Origin: Flavobacterium cupreum
GTDB taxonomy: Bacteria > Bacteroidota > Bacteroidia > Flavobacteriales > Flavobacteriaceae
Assembly: GCF_003996965.1 (NCBI RefSeq)
Contig: NZ_QWDM01000015.1
Location: 1-64,000, forward strand
DNA length: 64,000 nucleotides
Reading direction: 5' to 3'
Within the stretch, counting starts at the first letter, position 1. The number at the start of each line of letters is the position of its first letter. Position numbers and translations under genes: made by a program. Shown here in pieces: positions 26,405 through 34,810 of the stretch. The notes under the pieces were generated by a model that was given only the letters and a program-made list of their open reading frames with translations, was not told the DNA's origin and did no database searches.

Positions 26405-26416
26405 AAGTTAAATCTA

Positions 26417-26454
26417 AACACCTAAGAAACATAATTGTTTCGTAGGTGTTTTTT
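26417..26454 (+). terminator. Terminator/attenuator after the precursor
   Basis: AACACCTAAGAAAC (26417-26430) pairs with GTTTCGTAGGTGTT (26437-26450), one mismatch, and is followed by TTTT. It stands just 12 bp after the precursor stop codon. Placed inside an operon, it could end most transcripts here so that the precursor mRNA exceeds that of the enzyme genes downstream. Confidence 0.8.
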
Positions 26455-26550
26455 AGTTCATGCATCCTTTTTTTTAACGATGATCTGAAAATACAGTATA
26501 AGGATACGATTCAAAAATGTTGGTTTAAATAAATGGTAATAAAATAGTAT

Positions 26551-27654
26551 ATGGAGGATTATTTAAATTTAATTGAGCAAAAAGTAAATGCATTACGATG
26601 GGAAGAGGAATCTTCAGAAGACAGGATAGAGTTTTTAAAAGTAGCTGCGAATGGCAAAAAGATAAAAAATATAGAAGACGATTTATTTTTTAAAAACTAT
26701 TCGATACAAAAAAGATTGACCATTAATGAAATTAATAATTTTTCAATTTTATATAACGCAGGAAAAATTAAGATTTACGGAGAGGAAAATTTGATTTTAA
26801 ACGGTCCGGCTTTTTACAGCTCATTTCATATTGGTGCCTACATGACGATCCCCATTTTACTGGCTTTGAAAAAAATTACTTTTTCGGTGGTCATGGACGA
26901 CTATTCTTTTCAGAGAAAGCTTCGATATGAGAACCCCAATATCAATCCTGAAACATCGGGAATTGACTTAAACTTAAAAATAAATCCGGATTTCTTAAAT
27001 GCTGAAGATACCAGGTCAATTTTTAAGATGATGCGAAACATTAAAGAAAATAAGAGCCTGTTTTCTTATCTCGATGGGAATACTACCACGATCAATGATC
27101 AAAAACATTCTTTGAAAGTAAAATTCATGAACAATGAAATCAGTACTCAAAAAGGAATTCCTTATTTATGTCATTTACTCAAAATACCCTTAATTCCAAT
27201 TTTCGCTTACAGGGAAGATAATCTCATTAAAGTGGTGATAGAAAAACCCATTTATCCTGTAGAAGACAAAGATGTATTTTGTGAACAGTCTTTACATCAG
27301 TGCTGGAGCATGTTCGAAAAAGTGCTGGCTAAGTTTACGGAACAGTATGAGTTTTTAAATAAAAATATTTTTATTTCAAATCAGGAACATACAAAAGCAA
27401 AGGAATTGGAATCCAGAGCAGCTGATTATGCTTACCAATTTAATTCGCAACGCTATAATTTTTATATAAAAGGCGAGGATTATCTTTTGTTTAATTACGA
27501 TTCAATGCATTCACTAAAAATCAATAAGGGATTGTATACTTTATTACGAAAATTAGAAAGTAAAAAATTAAATCTTACGAAGGCGGAACTCATTCAGTTT
27601 ATTCCGGACCAAAACTTTGTGGAATCCCTGATTCAGAATCAAATTTTAGTGTAA
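26551..27654 (+). CDS. LpxL/HtrB-like acyltransferase with PqqD-like C-terminus
   Basis: This 367-residue protein resembles the LpxL/HtrB family of lipid A acyltransferases: SFHIGAYMTIPILLAL, a central SLKVKFMNNE, then GIPYLCHLLKIPLIPIFAYR. LpxL has an HX4(D/E) dyad; here His93 is followed at +5 by Met98, so the acidic partner is missing or replaced. No N-terminal membrane helix is obvious. The last about 70 residues (from YNFYIKGEDY) have the strand-helix pattern of a PqqD-like RiPP recognition domain. It follows the precursor terminator and precedes an M50-type protein. One attractive role is acylation of the modified peptide, but the enzyme may be inactive as a transferase. Confidence 0.6.
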   Translation: MEDYLNLIEQKVNALRWEEESSEDRIEFLKVAANGKKIKNIEDDLFFKNYSIQKRLTINEINNFSILYNAGKIKIYGEENLILNGPAFYSSFHIGAYMTIPILLALKKITFSVVMDDYSFQRKLRYENPNINPETSGIDLNLKINPDFLNAEDTRSIFKMMRNIKENKSLFSYLDGNTTTINDQKHSLKVKFMNNEISTQKGIPYLCHLLKIPLIPIFAYREDNLIKVVIEKPIYPVEDKDVFCEQSLHQCWSMFEKVLAKFTEQYEFLNKNIFISNQEHTKAKELESRAADYAYQFNSQRYNFYIKGEDYLLFNYDSMHSLKINKGLYTLLRKLESKKLNLTKAELIQFIPDQNFVESLIQNQILV

Positions 27655-27683
27655 AGAAAATTTTTCAACATAAAAGCCCTATT

Positions 27684-28844
27684 TTGATAGATAATGATAA
27701 AATATATGAGATTGAATTAATAAGAAATAACGAAAGTTATTTGGTATTATTCAGGGAAAATTATTTTTCTGTCAGTAAGTTATTTTATGAATTATTGGAG
27801 GAGTTGAAAAATAATAGTCACCAAAAAGAAAAATTTATTGCAGCAAAGAAAATCAGCAGTGCGAATTACGACGAGTTATCCCGTATCGTTTCCGGTAAAC
27901 TTGACTATATCGTCAGGGAGAAAAAAAGAAAAAAAAGTTATATTAAGCTGGCCATAACTATATTGTCTGGAAAAAGAGTACTGCAGATTTCCCGGTATTT
28001 ATCGTTTTTCTTTCATAAATCCATTTTCAGGGTATTGTTTCCGATTGTTATTTTCACCGGAATTGCCTCTCAGCTTATTTTAAATTTAAATTATCGAAAC
28101 CATTCCTTGTTTGCTATGTCATGGCTCGACTATGTATTTGTTTATTTTACTTTGCTGGCCATTATGCTTTTTCATGAACTCGGACATTCATCTGCCAGCC
28201 ATCATTTTAAAGTTGCGCCCAAAGAGATTGGTTTTGGTTTTTACATCATATTTCCGGTTTTGTATTCGAATGTAACACGCATCTGGAAATTAAATAAAAA
28301 TGAAAAGGTCATTGTTAATTTAGGCGGAATTTATTTTCAGGGTCTGATCAATTGTTTTTTATTGTTTTTTCTGATCATAAATGAAAACAACAATTCATTT
28401 ACTTATTTGATGCTGATAATAATAAAAACAAATCTTTTCGTAATGGCTTATTCCCTAATTCCATTCATCAGAAATGATGGCTACTGGATTTTTTCGGATT
28501 ATTTTAATATCATTGATTTAAATAAAAAATCGTACACCTATATTTTTGATCTGATCAGAGGAAAGGTAAAACTCAAATATTCTTTATTAATTTTTAGTAT
28601 GGGTCAGTATGCATTTGTTCTTTATGTATGCTCTCACTTTTTACTAGCTATCCCACTTACAATGTCAAAGTTTATATTTTATGTTTTGAATAATGGTTTT
28701 TTGAAGTTACTTTCATCAAATACCACGTTATTATTTCAGATGTTATTTTCGCTATTTATTGCAATTATGGCGGTCGTTGCATTTTATAAATTTATTAAAC
28801 TTCTATTTGAGAAAAAAAAGGAAAGGATTTCATTAAAACTATAA
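27684..28844 (+). CDS. M50-type membrane zinc metalloprotease, RiPP-associated
   Basis: This 386-residue protein has an N-terminal soluble region of about 80 residues with a PqqD-like look (LVLFRENYFSVSKLFYELLEEL), then about six to eight membrane helices. It carries HELGH (His164, Glu165, His168) and NDG (Asp265), the zinc ligands of the M50 site-2 protease family, in a layout like peptide maturation and export proteases. No ATG exists before the membrane region, so the start must be TTG 27684, 29 bp after the acyltransferase stop. It probably cuts or exports the matured peptide. It is the last gene of this operon. Confidence 0.75.
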   Translation: MIDNDKIYEIELIRNNESYLVLFRENYFSVSKLFYELLEELKNNSHQKEKFIAAKKISSANYDELSRIVSGKLDYIVREKKRKKSYIKLAITILSGKRVLQISRYLSFFFHKSIFRVLFPIVIFTGIASQLILNLNYRNHSLFAMSWLDYVFVYFTLLAIMLFHELGHSSASHHFKVAPKEIGFGFYIIFPVLYSNVTRIWKLNKNEKVIVNLGGIYFQGLINCFLLFFLIINENNNSFTYLMLIIIKTNLFVMAYSLIPFIRNDGYWIFSDYFNIIDLNKKSYTYIFDLIRGKVKLKYSLLIFSMGQYAFVLYVCSHFLLAIPLTMSKFIFYVLNNGFLKLLSSNTTLLFQMLFSLFIAIMAVVAFYKFIKLLFEKKKERISLKL

Positions 28845-29426
28845 TCGCCGAAAGTTTTTTTGATCGATACGGCTTTTCCCCTGATGTTTTAGGCATTAAA
28901 TTTCCTCAATCCATTCTTTAACTTTTCCACTTCTGCTTTAAGTTTGCATTACAGCAGACAATTCTCTTAAAGTATCTACTGTTTTTTCACGCCGTAAAGG
29001 ATAGCCCTGAAGAGTTGCTTTAAATTGTCAGTTTTCTGAAATTTAAAACTTTTATTTTCTTCCGTATTTTCAATCCGTCCGACAACTTGATTTTGATTTG
29101 TGTTTTGTCATAAATAAGAGACTTCCTGACCTTGAATAATTTCTAAATTTCTGACGTTGTTTTTATTTTTTTAAGAAGAATTAATAGCAGCTTCCCTTCA
29201 AAAAAAAGACTCTTACCGTATTTAAAAATTGTAAAATTCATCGCAAGTTTCAATTGTAGTTATCCCGAACTGTCATAAGTCCAAAGATTGTTCTTTCCAG
29301 GATCAAAATAAAGGGTGTATTTCTCTATTTACAGGAAGAATAAAGGCTTTTTTATACGAATTATGACGATTTTATTTTTGTTATAATGTATTGATAATTA
29401 AACACTTATAATTAATTTATTGCTCA
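28845..29426 (-). pseudogene. Decayed coding remnants between two operons
   Basis: This stretch has no intact gene. On the minus strand several short frames look protein-like but are broken by stops and shifts, for example KLKAEVEKLKNGLRKFN then a shifted TSGEKPYRSKKLS (about 28860-28970), and YDKTQIKIKLSDGLKIRKK further up (about 29050-29130). The charged coiled-coil pattern followed by a basic segment faintly recalls the N-terminus of IS66-type transposases, but this is only an impression. Confidence 0.25.
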
Positions 29427-29464
29427 TTTTATAAATATCGACACTACATTTATAAATGTCGATT
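29427..29464 (+). promoter_or_regulatory. Tandem 21-bp direct repeats, candidate activator site B
   Basis: TTTTATAAATATCGACAC (from 29427) and ATTTATAAATGTCGATTG (from 29448) are 21 bp apart. They share the TATAAAT.TCGA core with site A (24561-24602), and their distance to the -33 and -7 boxes is the same: 45 bp from the second TATAAAT to TAGTTTTG in both regions. Confidence 0.7.
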
Positions 29465-29472
29465 GCTACCAT

Positions 29473-29503
29473 TTGTTTTGAACGACTCCTTCATCTAGTT
29501 TTG
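29473..29503 (+). promoter_or_regulatory. Promoter of the PKS/NRPS operon
   Basis: TTG (29473-29475) and TAGTTTTG (29496-29503) lie 20 bp apart, as in the promoter at 24608. It stands about 118 bp before SbnA and is the only good promoter pointing into the long co-directional operon. CTAGTTTTGG is shared word for word with the other promoter. Confidence 0.7.
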
Positions 29504-29620
29504 GATTCAGGTAATAAGAAAACAGCATTTACATGTTTATTTCAAATTAGTACCGGAAAAGAATTTCATCAATATTGAGTATTAAAAATATCCCATAAGT
29601 AAAACGACATTCCATTTATC

Positions 29621-30607
29621 ATGATAAATAATATTTTAAACAAAGTAGGCAATACACCGTTAATTTCTCTCCCAATGGAAGAGAATTCAAACCTGAATAT
29701 TTTCGCCAAATTAGAATTTTATAATCCTACGGGAAGTGTAAAGGACAGAGCTGCCTGTTACATTATTAGTCGTTTATTAAACGAAGGCATCATCAATAAA
29801 GACACTATCCTTATTGAATCCTCTTCGGGTAATTTTGGGGTTGCTCTTTCGGCATATGCAAAGCTTAATGGCTTAAAATTTATCTGCGTCATAGACAAGA
29901 CCACCTTACCGGTTAATGAAATGCTTATTCGTCTTCAGGGTGCTGAAGTAATCTGTATCACAGAGCCGGATCAGCATGGAGGCTACTTAATGAACAGAAT
30001 TAAAAAAATACAGGAAATACTAAGTACCACAGATAATATTTACTGGATTAATCAATATGGCAATCCACTAAATGCCCAGGCGTATTACAATTCTTTAGGG
30101 AAAGAAATTTGTTTTGAAGCGCCCCGACAAAAATTGGATTATTTATTTATGGGAATAAGTTCTGGCGGAACCATTACAGGCGTCTCGCGAAAAGTTAAAG
30201 AAATGTATCCTAATGTAAATATTATAGCCGTAGATGTTTACGGATCTGTAATATTTGGCGGAAAAGCACGTAAAAGATTTATTCCCGGCATTGGTTCCAG
30301 CATGAGACCTGACATATTAAACGATGCCAGGATAGATGATGTTGTCTATGTAAACGAAGAGGAAACGATAAACTCCTGCAGAGAATTACTGGAAGTACAC
30401 AATTTATATGCAGGCGGATCTTCGGGCTCCGTTTATGCTGCAATAAAAAAATATTTTGTACAAAACGAAGTTGATTCACAGGTTAATATAATGTGTGTTT
30501 TCGCCGACAGAGGCGAAAGATACATCACCACGATCTATGATGACAACTGGTGTGAAATGGTGAAACAGTACAGTTTAAGTACTTCCCTTGAACCAGTTAT
30601 TGAATAA
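29621..30607 (+). CDS. sbnA: 2,3-diaminopropionate biosynthesis protein SbnA (PLP-dependent)
   Basis: This 328-residue protein is a fold-type II PLP enzyme of the cysteine synthase family. It has GNTPLI, PTGSVKDRAA (PLP lysine), SSSGNFGVALSAYAK and the GISSGGTITG phosphate loop. The C-terminal half has IPGIGSSMRPDIL and HNLYAGGSSGS, characteristic of SbnA, which joins O-phosphoserine and glutamate to N-(1-amino-1-carboxyl-2-ethyl)-glutamate. The second enzyme, SbnB, follows 29 bp downstream. Together they make L-2,3-diaminopropionate, so the peptide probably contains Dap. This is the first gene of the large operon. Confidence 0.92.
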   Translation: MINNILNKVGNTPLISLPMEENSNLNIFAKLEFYNPTGSVKDRAACYIISRLLNEGIINKDTILIESSSGNFGVALSAYAKLNGLKFICVIDKTTLPVNEMLIRLQGAEVICITEPDQHGGYLMNRIKKIQEILSTTDNIYWINQYGNPLNAQAYYNSLGKEICFEAPRQKLDYLFMGISSGGTITGVSRKVKEMYPNVNIIAVDVYGSVIFGGKARKRFIPGIGSSMRPDILNDARIDDVVYVNEEETINSCRELLEVHNLYAGGSSGSVYAAIKKYFVQNEVDSQVNIMCVFADRGERYITTIYDDNWCEMVKQYSLSTSLEPVIE

Positions 30608-30636
30608 AACATTAATCCACTACTAAATAAATAAAA

Positions 30637-31623
30637 ATGATATACTTAGGAGATAAAGATGTAAAGCATATTCGTCTTAATTGGGAACAAAACATAGATG
30701 TGATTGCCACAGCAACTCAATGTATAAAATCGAAAGATATTGCGCAGCCCGTAAAACCATATTTAAGATATGGCGATCCTAAAAACAGAATTATAGCAAT
30801 GCCTGCTTTTATTGGAGGGGATATAAACAGATCCGGGATCAAGTGGATTGCCAGTTTTCCTGATAATATTAAAAAAGACATACCACGTGCTCACGGTGTT
30901 ATAATTCTGAATGAGGCAGAAACAGGACAACCCTTATGTGTCATAAACAGCGGGTCCATATCGGCCATCAGAACAGCTTCAGTAAGTGGTTTGATTGTTC
31001 GAAAATTTATGGAGCTTAAAAGACATCATAACCTGAAAATAGGAATCATTGGTTTTGGCCCTATTGGCCAGTATCATCTGAATATGTGCAGTGAGGTATT
31101 GGGAGAAAATATTGGCGAAGTGCTGTTGTACGATCTAAATGGTATTGTCCCTCAAAATATTCCTGATGCCATAAAAGATAAGGTAAGAGTGGTAGAAAGC
31201 TGGGAAAAAGCATACGTCAATGCAGATATTTTTATTACCTGTACCGTTTCAAAAGAACCTTACATCAACTTAAAACCAAAATTGGGTTCCCTTCATTTAA
31301 ATGTTTCCTTAAGGGATTATAAAACAGATGTTTTTCCCTGGTTTGTAAAAGGAATGATAGTCGATGACTGGCAGGAAGTGTGTCGGGAAAATACCGACGT
31401 TGAAAATTTTAATAAGGTAAATGGATTGCAGGAAAATGATGTCAGGCTTATTCAGGATGTCTTAAATGATTTTCTCTTCACTTTAGATAAAGATCAGCCC
31501 ATTATGTTTAATCCGATGGGAATGGCAGTCTTCGATATCGCAATCGCCAATCATTATATGGGATTGGCAACGAGAGATAATGTAGGTGTTGTACTGGATG
31601 ACAGCGTACCACATTTAAATTAA
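30637..31623 (+). CDS. sbnB: 2,3-diaminopropionate biosynthesis protein SbnB
   Basis: This 328-residue protein belongs to the ornithine cyclodeaminase/mu-crystallin family. It has the Rossmann motif IGIIGFGPIGQYHL (about 136-149) and the N-terminal pattern RYGDPKNRIIAMPAFIGGD. GSISAIRTASVSGL is typical of the family. SbnB oxidises the SbnA product with NAD+ to release L-2,3-diaminopropionate and 2-oxoglutarate. Pairing with SbnA, the same length class and the operon position make the call firm. Confidence 0.92.
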   Translation: MIYLGDKDVKHIRLNWEQNIDVIATATQCIKSKDIAQPVKPYLRYGDPKNRIIAMPAFIGGDINRSGIKWIASFPDNIKKDIPRAHGVIILNEAETGQPLCVINSGSISAIRTASVSGLIVRKFMELKRHHNLKIGIIGFGPIGQYHLNMCSEVLGENIGEVLLYDLNGIVPQNIPDAIKDKVRVVESWEKAYVNADIFITCTVSKEPYINLKPKLGSLHLNVSLRDYKTDVFPWFVKGMIVDDWQEVCRENTDVENFNKVNGLQENDVRLIQDVLNDFLFTLDKDQPIMFNPMGMAVFDIAIANHYMGLATRDNVGVVLDDSVPHLN

Positions 31624-31736
31624 AACAGGATAGCTTTTTATGGTAAGGTATTCACTAAAAAAAAGCTCAGGAATAGTTATCGAATTTTTAATATAACGGG
31701 CATTAATTAAAATTTAAACATCATAATTTTTAAACA

Positions 31737-32729
31737 ATGGAGACTTCTTTAAAATCAAAATCTACTCAGGAATTTCAATTTGGTGAAGGAATTATTATAA
31801 AAACCGCTTCAAAAGAGAATCCTTTTACGATAAGTTCTACTACACAAAGAGATACTTTAGAATGGGCCGAAGAGCATAAAGACCAGATAAACAGCCTGCT
31901 TCTTGAACATGGGGCAATACTTTTAAGGGGATTTAAAATTGACGGCGCAGAAAATTTCAATGAATTATTTTCAACTTTTTCCGGCCAGGCAATAGAGTAC
32001 AAGAACAGGACTTCACCGAGAGATCAGGTGTATAGCAATGTTTATACCTCGACCAATCACCCAAAGAATCAAACGATTCATATGCATACCGAAAATTCAT
32101 ATTCGAATATCTATAATCGAATAATTGCATTTTACTGTCTGGTACCTGCTCCAATAGGGGGAGAAACCCCAATTGCCGATGAGAGAAAACTTTTGGCCAG
32201 TCTGAAAAAAGAAACGATCGAAGAATTTAAGGCAAAAGGCATTCAGTATGTCAGAAATACCATTCCGGGAATAGGATTAAGCTGGGAAACTATTTATCAG
32301 ACAGAAGATAAGGAGCAGGTCGCTAAAGTCCTTCAGGAAAACGGTCATGATTTTGCCTGGGTAAACAACGATCATTTAAGAATCAAATGGACGCTTCCTG
32401 CTTTTCAGGACCATCCTCTTACCGGTCAGGAAATGTGGTTTAACCATATGTTTTTTGGGCACAAAAGCCTTTATGATCCCTCTGTTCTGGAATATTTTGA
32501 CGAAGAAGATTTGCCATTTGCGACTTATTATGGCGATGGAAGCGAAATCAAACCGGAAGTAATAGAAGAGTTCGTAAACTTTTATAAAGAGCACTCCATC
32601 ATTTATACCTGGGAAAAAGACGACTTCCTGTTACTGGATAATCTAATGTTTTCACACGGAAGACAGCCATTCAAAGGAGACCGTACCATTTTGACTGCTA
32701 TGGGACAGCCCCAGCACATGAAAATTTAA
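31737..32729 (+). CDS. TauD/SyrP-like Fe(II)/2-oxoglutarate dioxygenase
   Basis: This 330-residue protein has the TauD/TfdA fold: GAILLRGFKI, an HTE iron-binding motif (His117, Glu119 in MHTENSYS), and a C-terminal distal His with the 2-oxoglutarate arginine (MFSHGRQPFKGDRTIL). HxE instead of HxD, followed by SY, fits SyrP- and AsnO-like NRPS hydroxylases, which hydroxylate the beta carbon of Asp or Asn, often on the carrier protein. Because the NRPS carries two Asn-type modules, beta-hydroxy-Asn is the best guess for its product; Dap or another residue is possible. Confidence 0.78.
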   Translation: METSLKSKSTQEFQFGEGIIIKTASKENPFTISSTTQRDTLEWAEEHKDQINSLLLEHGAILLRGFKIDGAENFNELFSTFSGQAIEYKNRTSPRDQVYSNVYTSTNHPKNQTIHMHTENSYSNIYNRIIAFYCLVPAPIGGETPIADERKLLASLKKETIEEFKAKGIQYVRNTIPGIGLSWETIYQTEDKEQVAKVLQENGHDFAWVNNDHLRIKWTLPAFQDHPLTGQEMWFNHMFFGHKSLYDPSVLEYFDEEDLPFATYYGDGSEIKPEVIEEFVNFYKEHSIIYTWEKDDFLLLDNLMFSHGRQPFKGDRTILTAMGQPQHMKI

Positions 32730-32844
32730 GGAAATAAATAAAGAACCAATAAACAGATAATTTTCTTTACTAAAAGCAATCGATAAAAAAAATTAATCAA
32801 TTAAACAGTAAGATCTAATTCAGGTTAAAATATAAATAAATAAT

Positions 32845-34791
32845 ATGGAAAATATAGTTTACAAATTGTATTTGATTAATAGCATAATCGCTTTTATAGG
32901 ATTGTTATTTTTTGGAGTAGTAATTTTTCAAAAAATAAAGAAGGACAGAACATTGGACTTTTCTTCTAAAAAAGTGTACAGCTATTTTACAGGATTCTTA
33001 GTACTCAGCCCGGTGATCCTTGCGCTTTACTATATTCCGGTAGCGCTTTATGACGAAGATTTTTGGCTGGACAATAAATATCAGTATTTACAGGAGCAAA
33101 ATGCAGTAATGCTTTTAGGGATTATTATTGTGGCTTTTTACGCCTTAGTAAGGATTTCAATGTTCCTTCCGCATAAGAATCAATATTATGATATTGGCTC
33201 GCAGTTATTGTTGCTGAGTTTGTTTCCCGGTGTAGCAAGTGCTGTCAATGTTATGATTATCAGTAAGTTTATTACCGACGATATAAAGGCCGGATATTTA
33301 CTGTTATTCTTTGCGGTAACGACCTTTATTTATATTGTGACCGTTAGGATCAGTAAAAGAAAAACGGCAAGCCTGGGAATTTTATTAGCACATAAATTTA
33401 ACATAATTATTGCCAGTAAAATATTTAAGATCCCTTTCAGAAAATATGAAAAACTGGCCAAGGGAAAGATTTACACGATCCTAAATGATGATATTAATGC
33501 CATTTTTGCTTTTTCGCAAAATGTAGTGAACATCTATACCACGTTTATAACCACGGTAATGGTACTGATCTACATGTTTACTTTAAACATCATCAGCTCA
33601 CTATTGCTTATAGGAGTAACTATTGTAATCATGGGACTTCTTTTCTTAATGTCCGGACGACTGAAAAGAACAGGACATACAGCAAGAAGAAAAAGAGAAC
33701 ACTACACTAATCTGATCTCCGGCTTGCTTAACGGATTTAAGGAACTTGTTTTGCATAAAGTAAAAAGAGATCGCTTTCAATCCGATTTAGCTAAAGTAAG
33801 CAAGGACTATTACGATGCCAGTCAGGCAAATATTAATGTTGGAATTGATGCGGCATTATTTTCAGAACTTTCATTCACAATCGCTGTAGGGGTCTCCTGC
33901 CTGCTTTTCCCTGTGATTTTTGATTTCAACAAAGAATTAGTTACGGCTTATGTAATAGCGGTCCTGTTTTTATGGGGTCCTGTGGGAGCTTTGATTAACG
34001 GAGTGCCACAAATAATAAATGTACAGGTTTCATGGAAAAGAATTAAGGACTTTCTGGAAAACGCAGACACAGACGAAATATCCTATAATGATACTGCAGA
34101 AAATTATGAAACCGTAAAAGTTGAAAAGATAAGTGTCAACAAAGTTTATTTCCAGTATCAGAGTGAAACTGAAAACCAAGACATCACATATGGTATCGGA
34201 CCCATAAGCTTTGAGGCAGACCGTGGCGAGTTAGTCTTTATAATTGGCGGAAACGGCAGCGGTAAAACGACCTTTTTAAAGTTACTGATCGGTCTTTACG
34301 AGCCGGATTCCGGAGAAATCCTGATTAATGGAAAAGCGGTGACTTCAAAAGAATTAAGCGAGTGTTTCTCAGTTATTTATAGCGACTTCTACCTGTTTAA
34401 AAAGTTATACGATATACAGGAACACCGATTAGATCAGGTCTATGAGTGGCTGGAAGTACTTCAGCTCTCCGACAAAGTTAAGATTGAAGACGGTGTATTC
34501 AGCACCATAGATTTATCTAAAGGGCAATGCAAACGTCTGGCGATCTTAAAATCATATTTAGAAGACAGACCTGTTTATTTCTTCGATGAGGTTGCAGCAG
34601 ATCTGGATCCTGAATTCAGAAATTTCTTCTATAACGATTTGTTGACAAAAATGAGAAATGAAGGAAAGATATTAATCATAATTACGCATGACGAAAACTA
34701 TTTTGACATCGCTGATAATATCTACAAAATGGAAATGGGCAACATTGTGCATTTAAATAAAGAAGCTTTCAAACTATCAGAACACATTTAA
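32845..34791 (+). CDS. Cyclic-peptide export ABC transporter (SyrD/PvdE-like)
   Basis: This 648-residue protein fuses about six membrane helices (about 10-390) with an ATPase domain. The Walker A GGNGSGKTTFLK is at about 466-477; the signature is LSKGQ and the Walker B VYFFDEVAADLDP. The LSKGQ signature and the large extra membrane part before the core (YLQEQNAVMLLG...) fit the cyclic peptide export family, whose members export siderophores and lipopeptides such as pyoverdine and syringomycin. It is half-size, so it should work as a homodimer. It probably secretes the product of the downstream synthetases. Confidence 0.88.
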   Translation: MENIVYKLYLINSIIAFIGLLFFGVVIFQKIKKDRTLDFSSKKVYSYFTGFLVLSPVILALYYIPVALYDEDFWLDNKYQYLQEQNAVMLLGIIIVAFYALVRISMFLPHKNQYYDIGSQLLLLSLFPGVASAVNVMIISKFITDDIKAGYLLLFFAVTTFIYIVTVRISKRKTASLGILLAHKFNIIIASKIFKIPFRKYEKLAKGKIYTILNDDINAIFAFSQNVVNIYTTFITTVMVLIYMFTLNIISSLLLIGVTIVIMGLLFLMSGRLKRTGHTARRKREHYTNLISGLLNGFKELVLHKVKRDRFQSDLAKVSKDYYDASQANINVGIDAALFSELSFTIAVGVSCLLFPVIFDFNKELVTAYVIAVLFLWGPVGALINGVPQIINVQVSWKRIKDFLENADTDEISYNDTAENYETVKVEKISVNKVYFQYQSETENQDITYGIGPISFEADRGELVFIIGGNGSGKTTFLKLLIGLYEPDSGEILINGKAVTSKELSECFSVIYSDFYLFKKLYDIQEHRLDQVYEWLEVLQLSDKVKIEDGVFSTIDLSKGQCKRLAILKSYLEDRPVYFFDEVAADLDPEFRNFFYNDLLTKMRNEGKILIIITHDENYFDIADNIYKMEMGNIVHLNKEAFKLSEHI

Positions 34792-34810
34792 ATTACTAAA
34801 TATATTAAAC

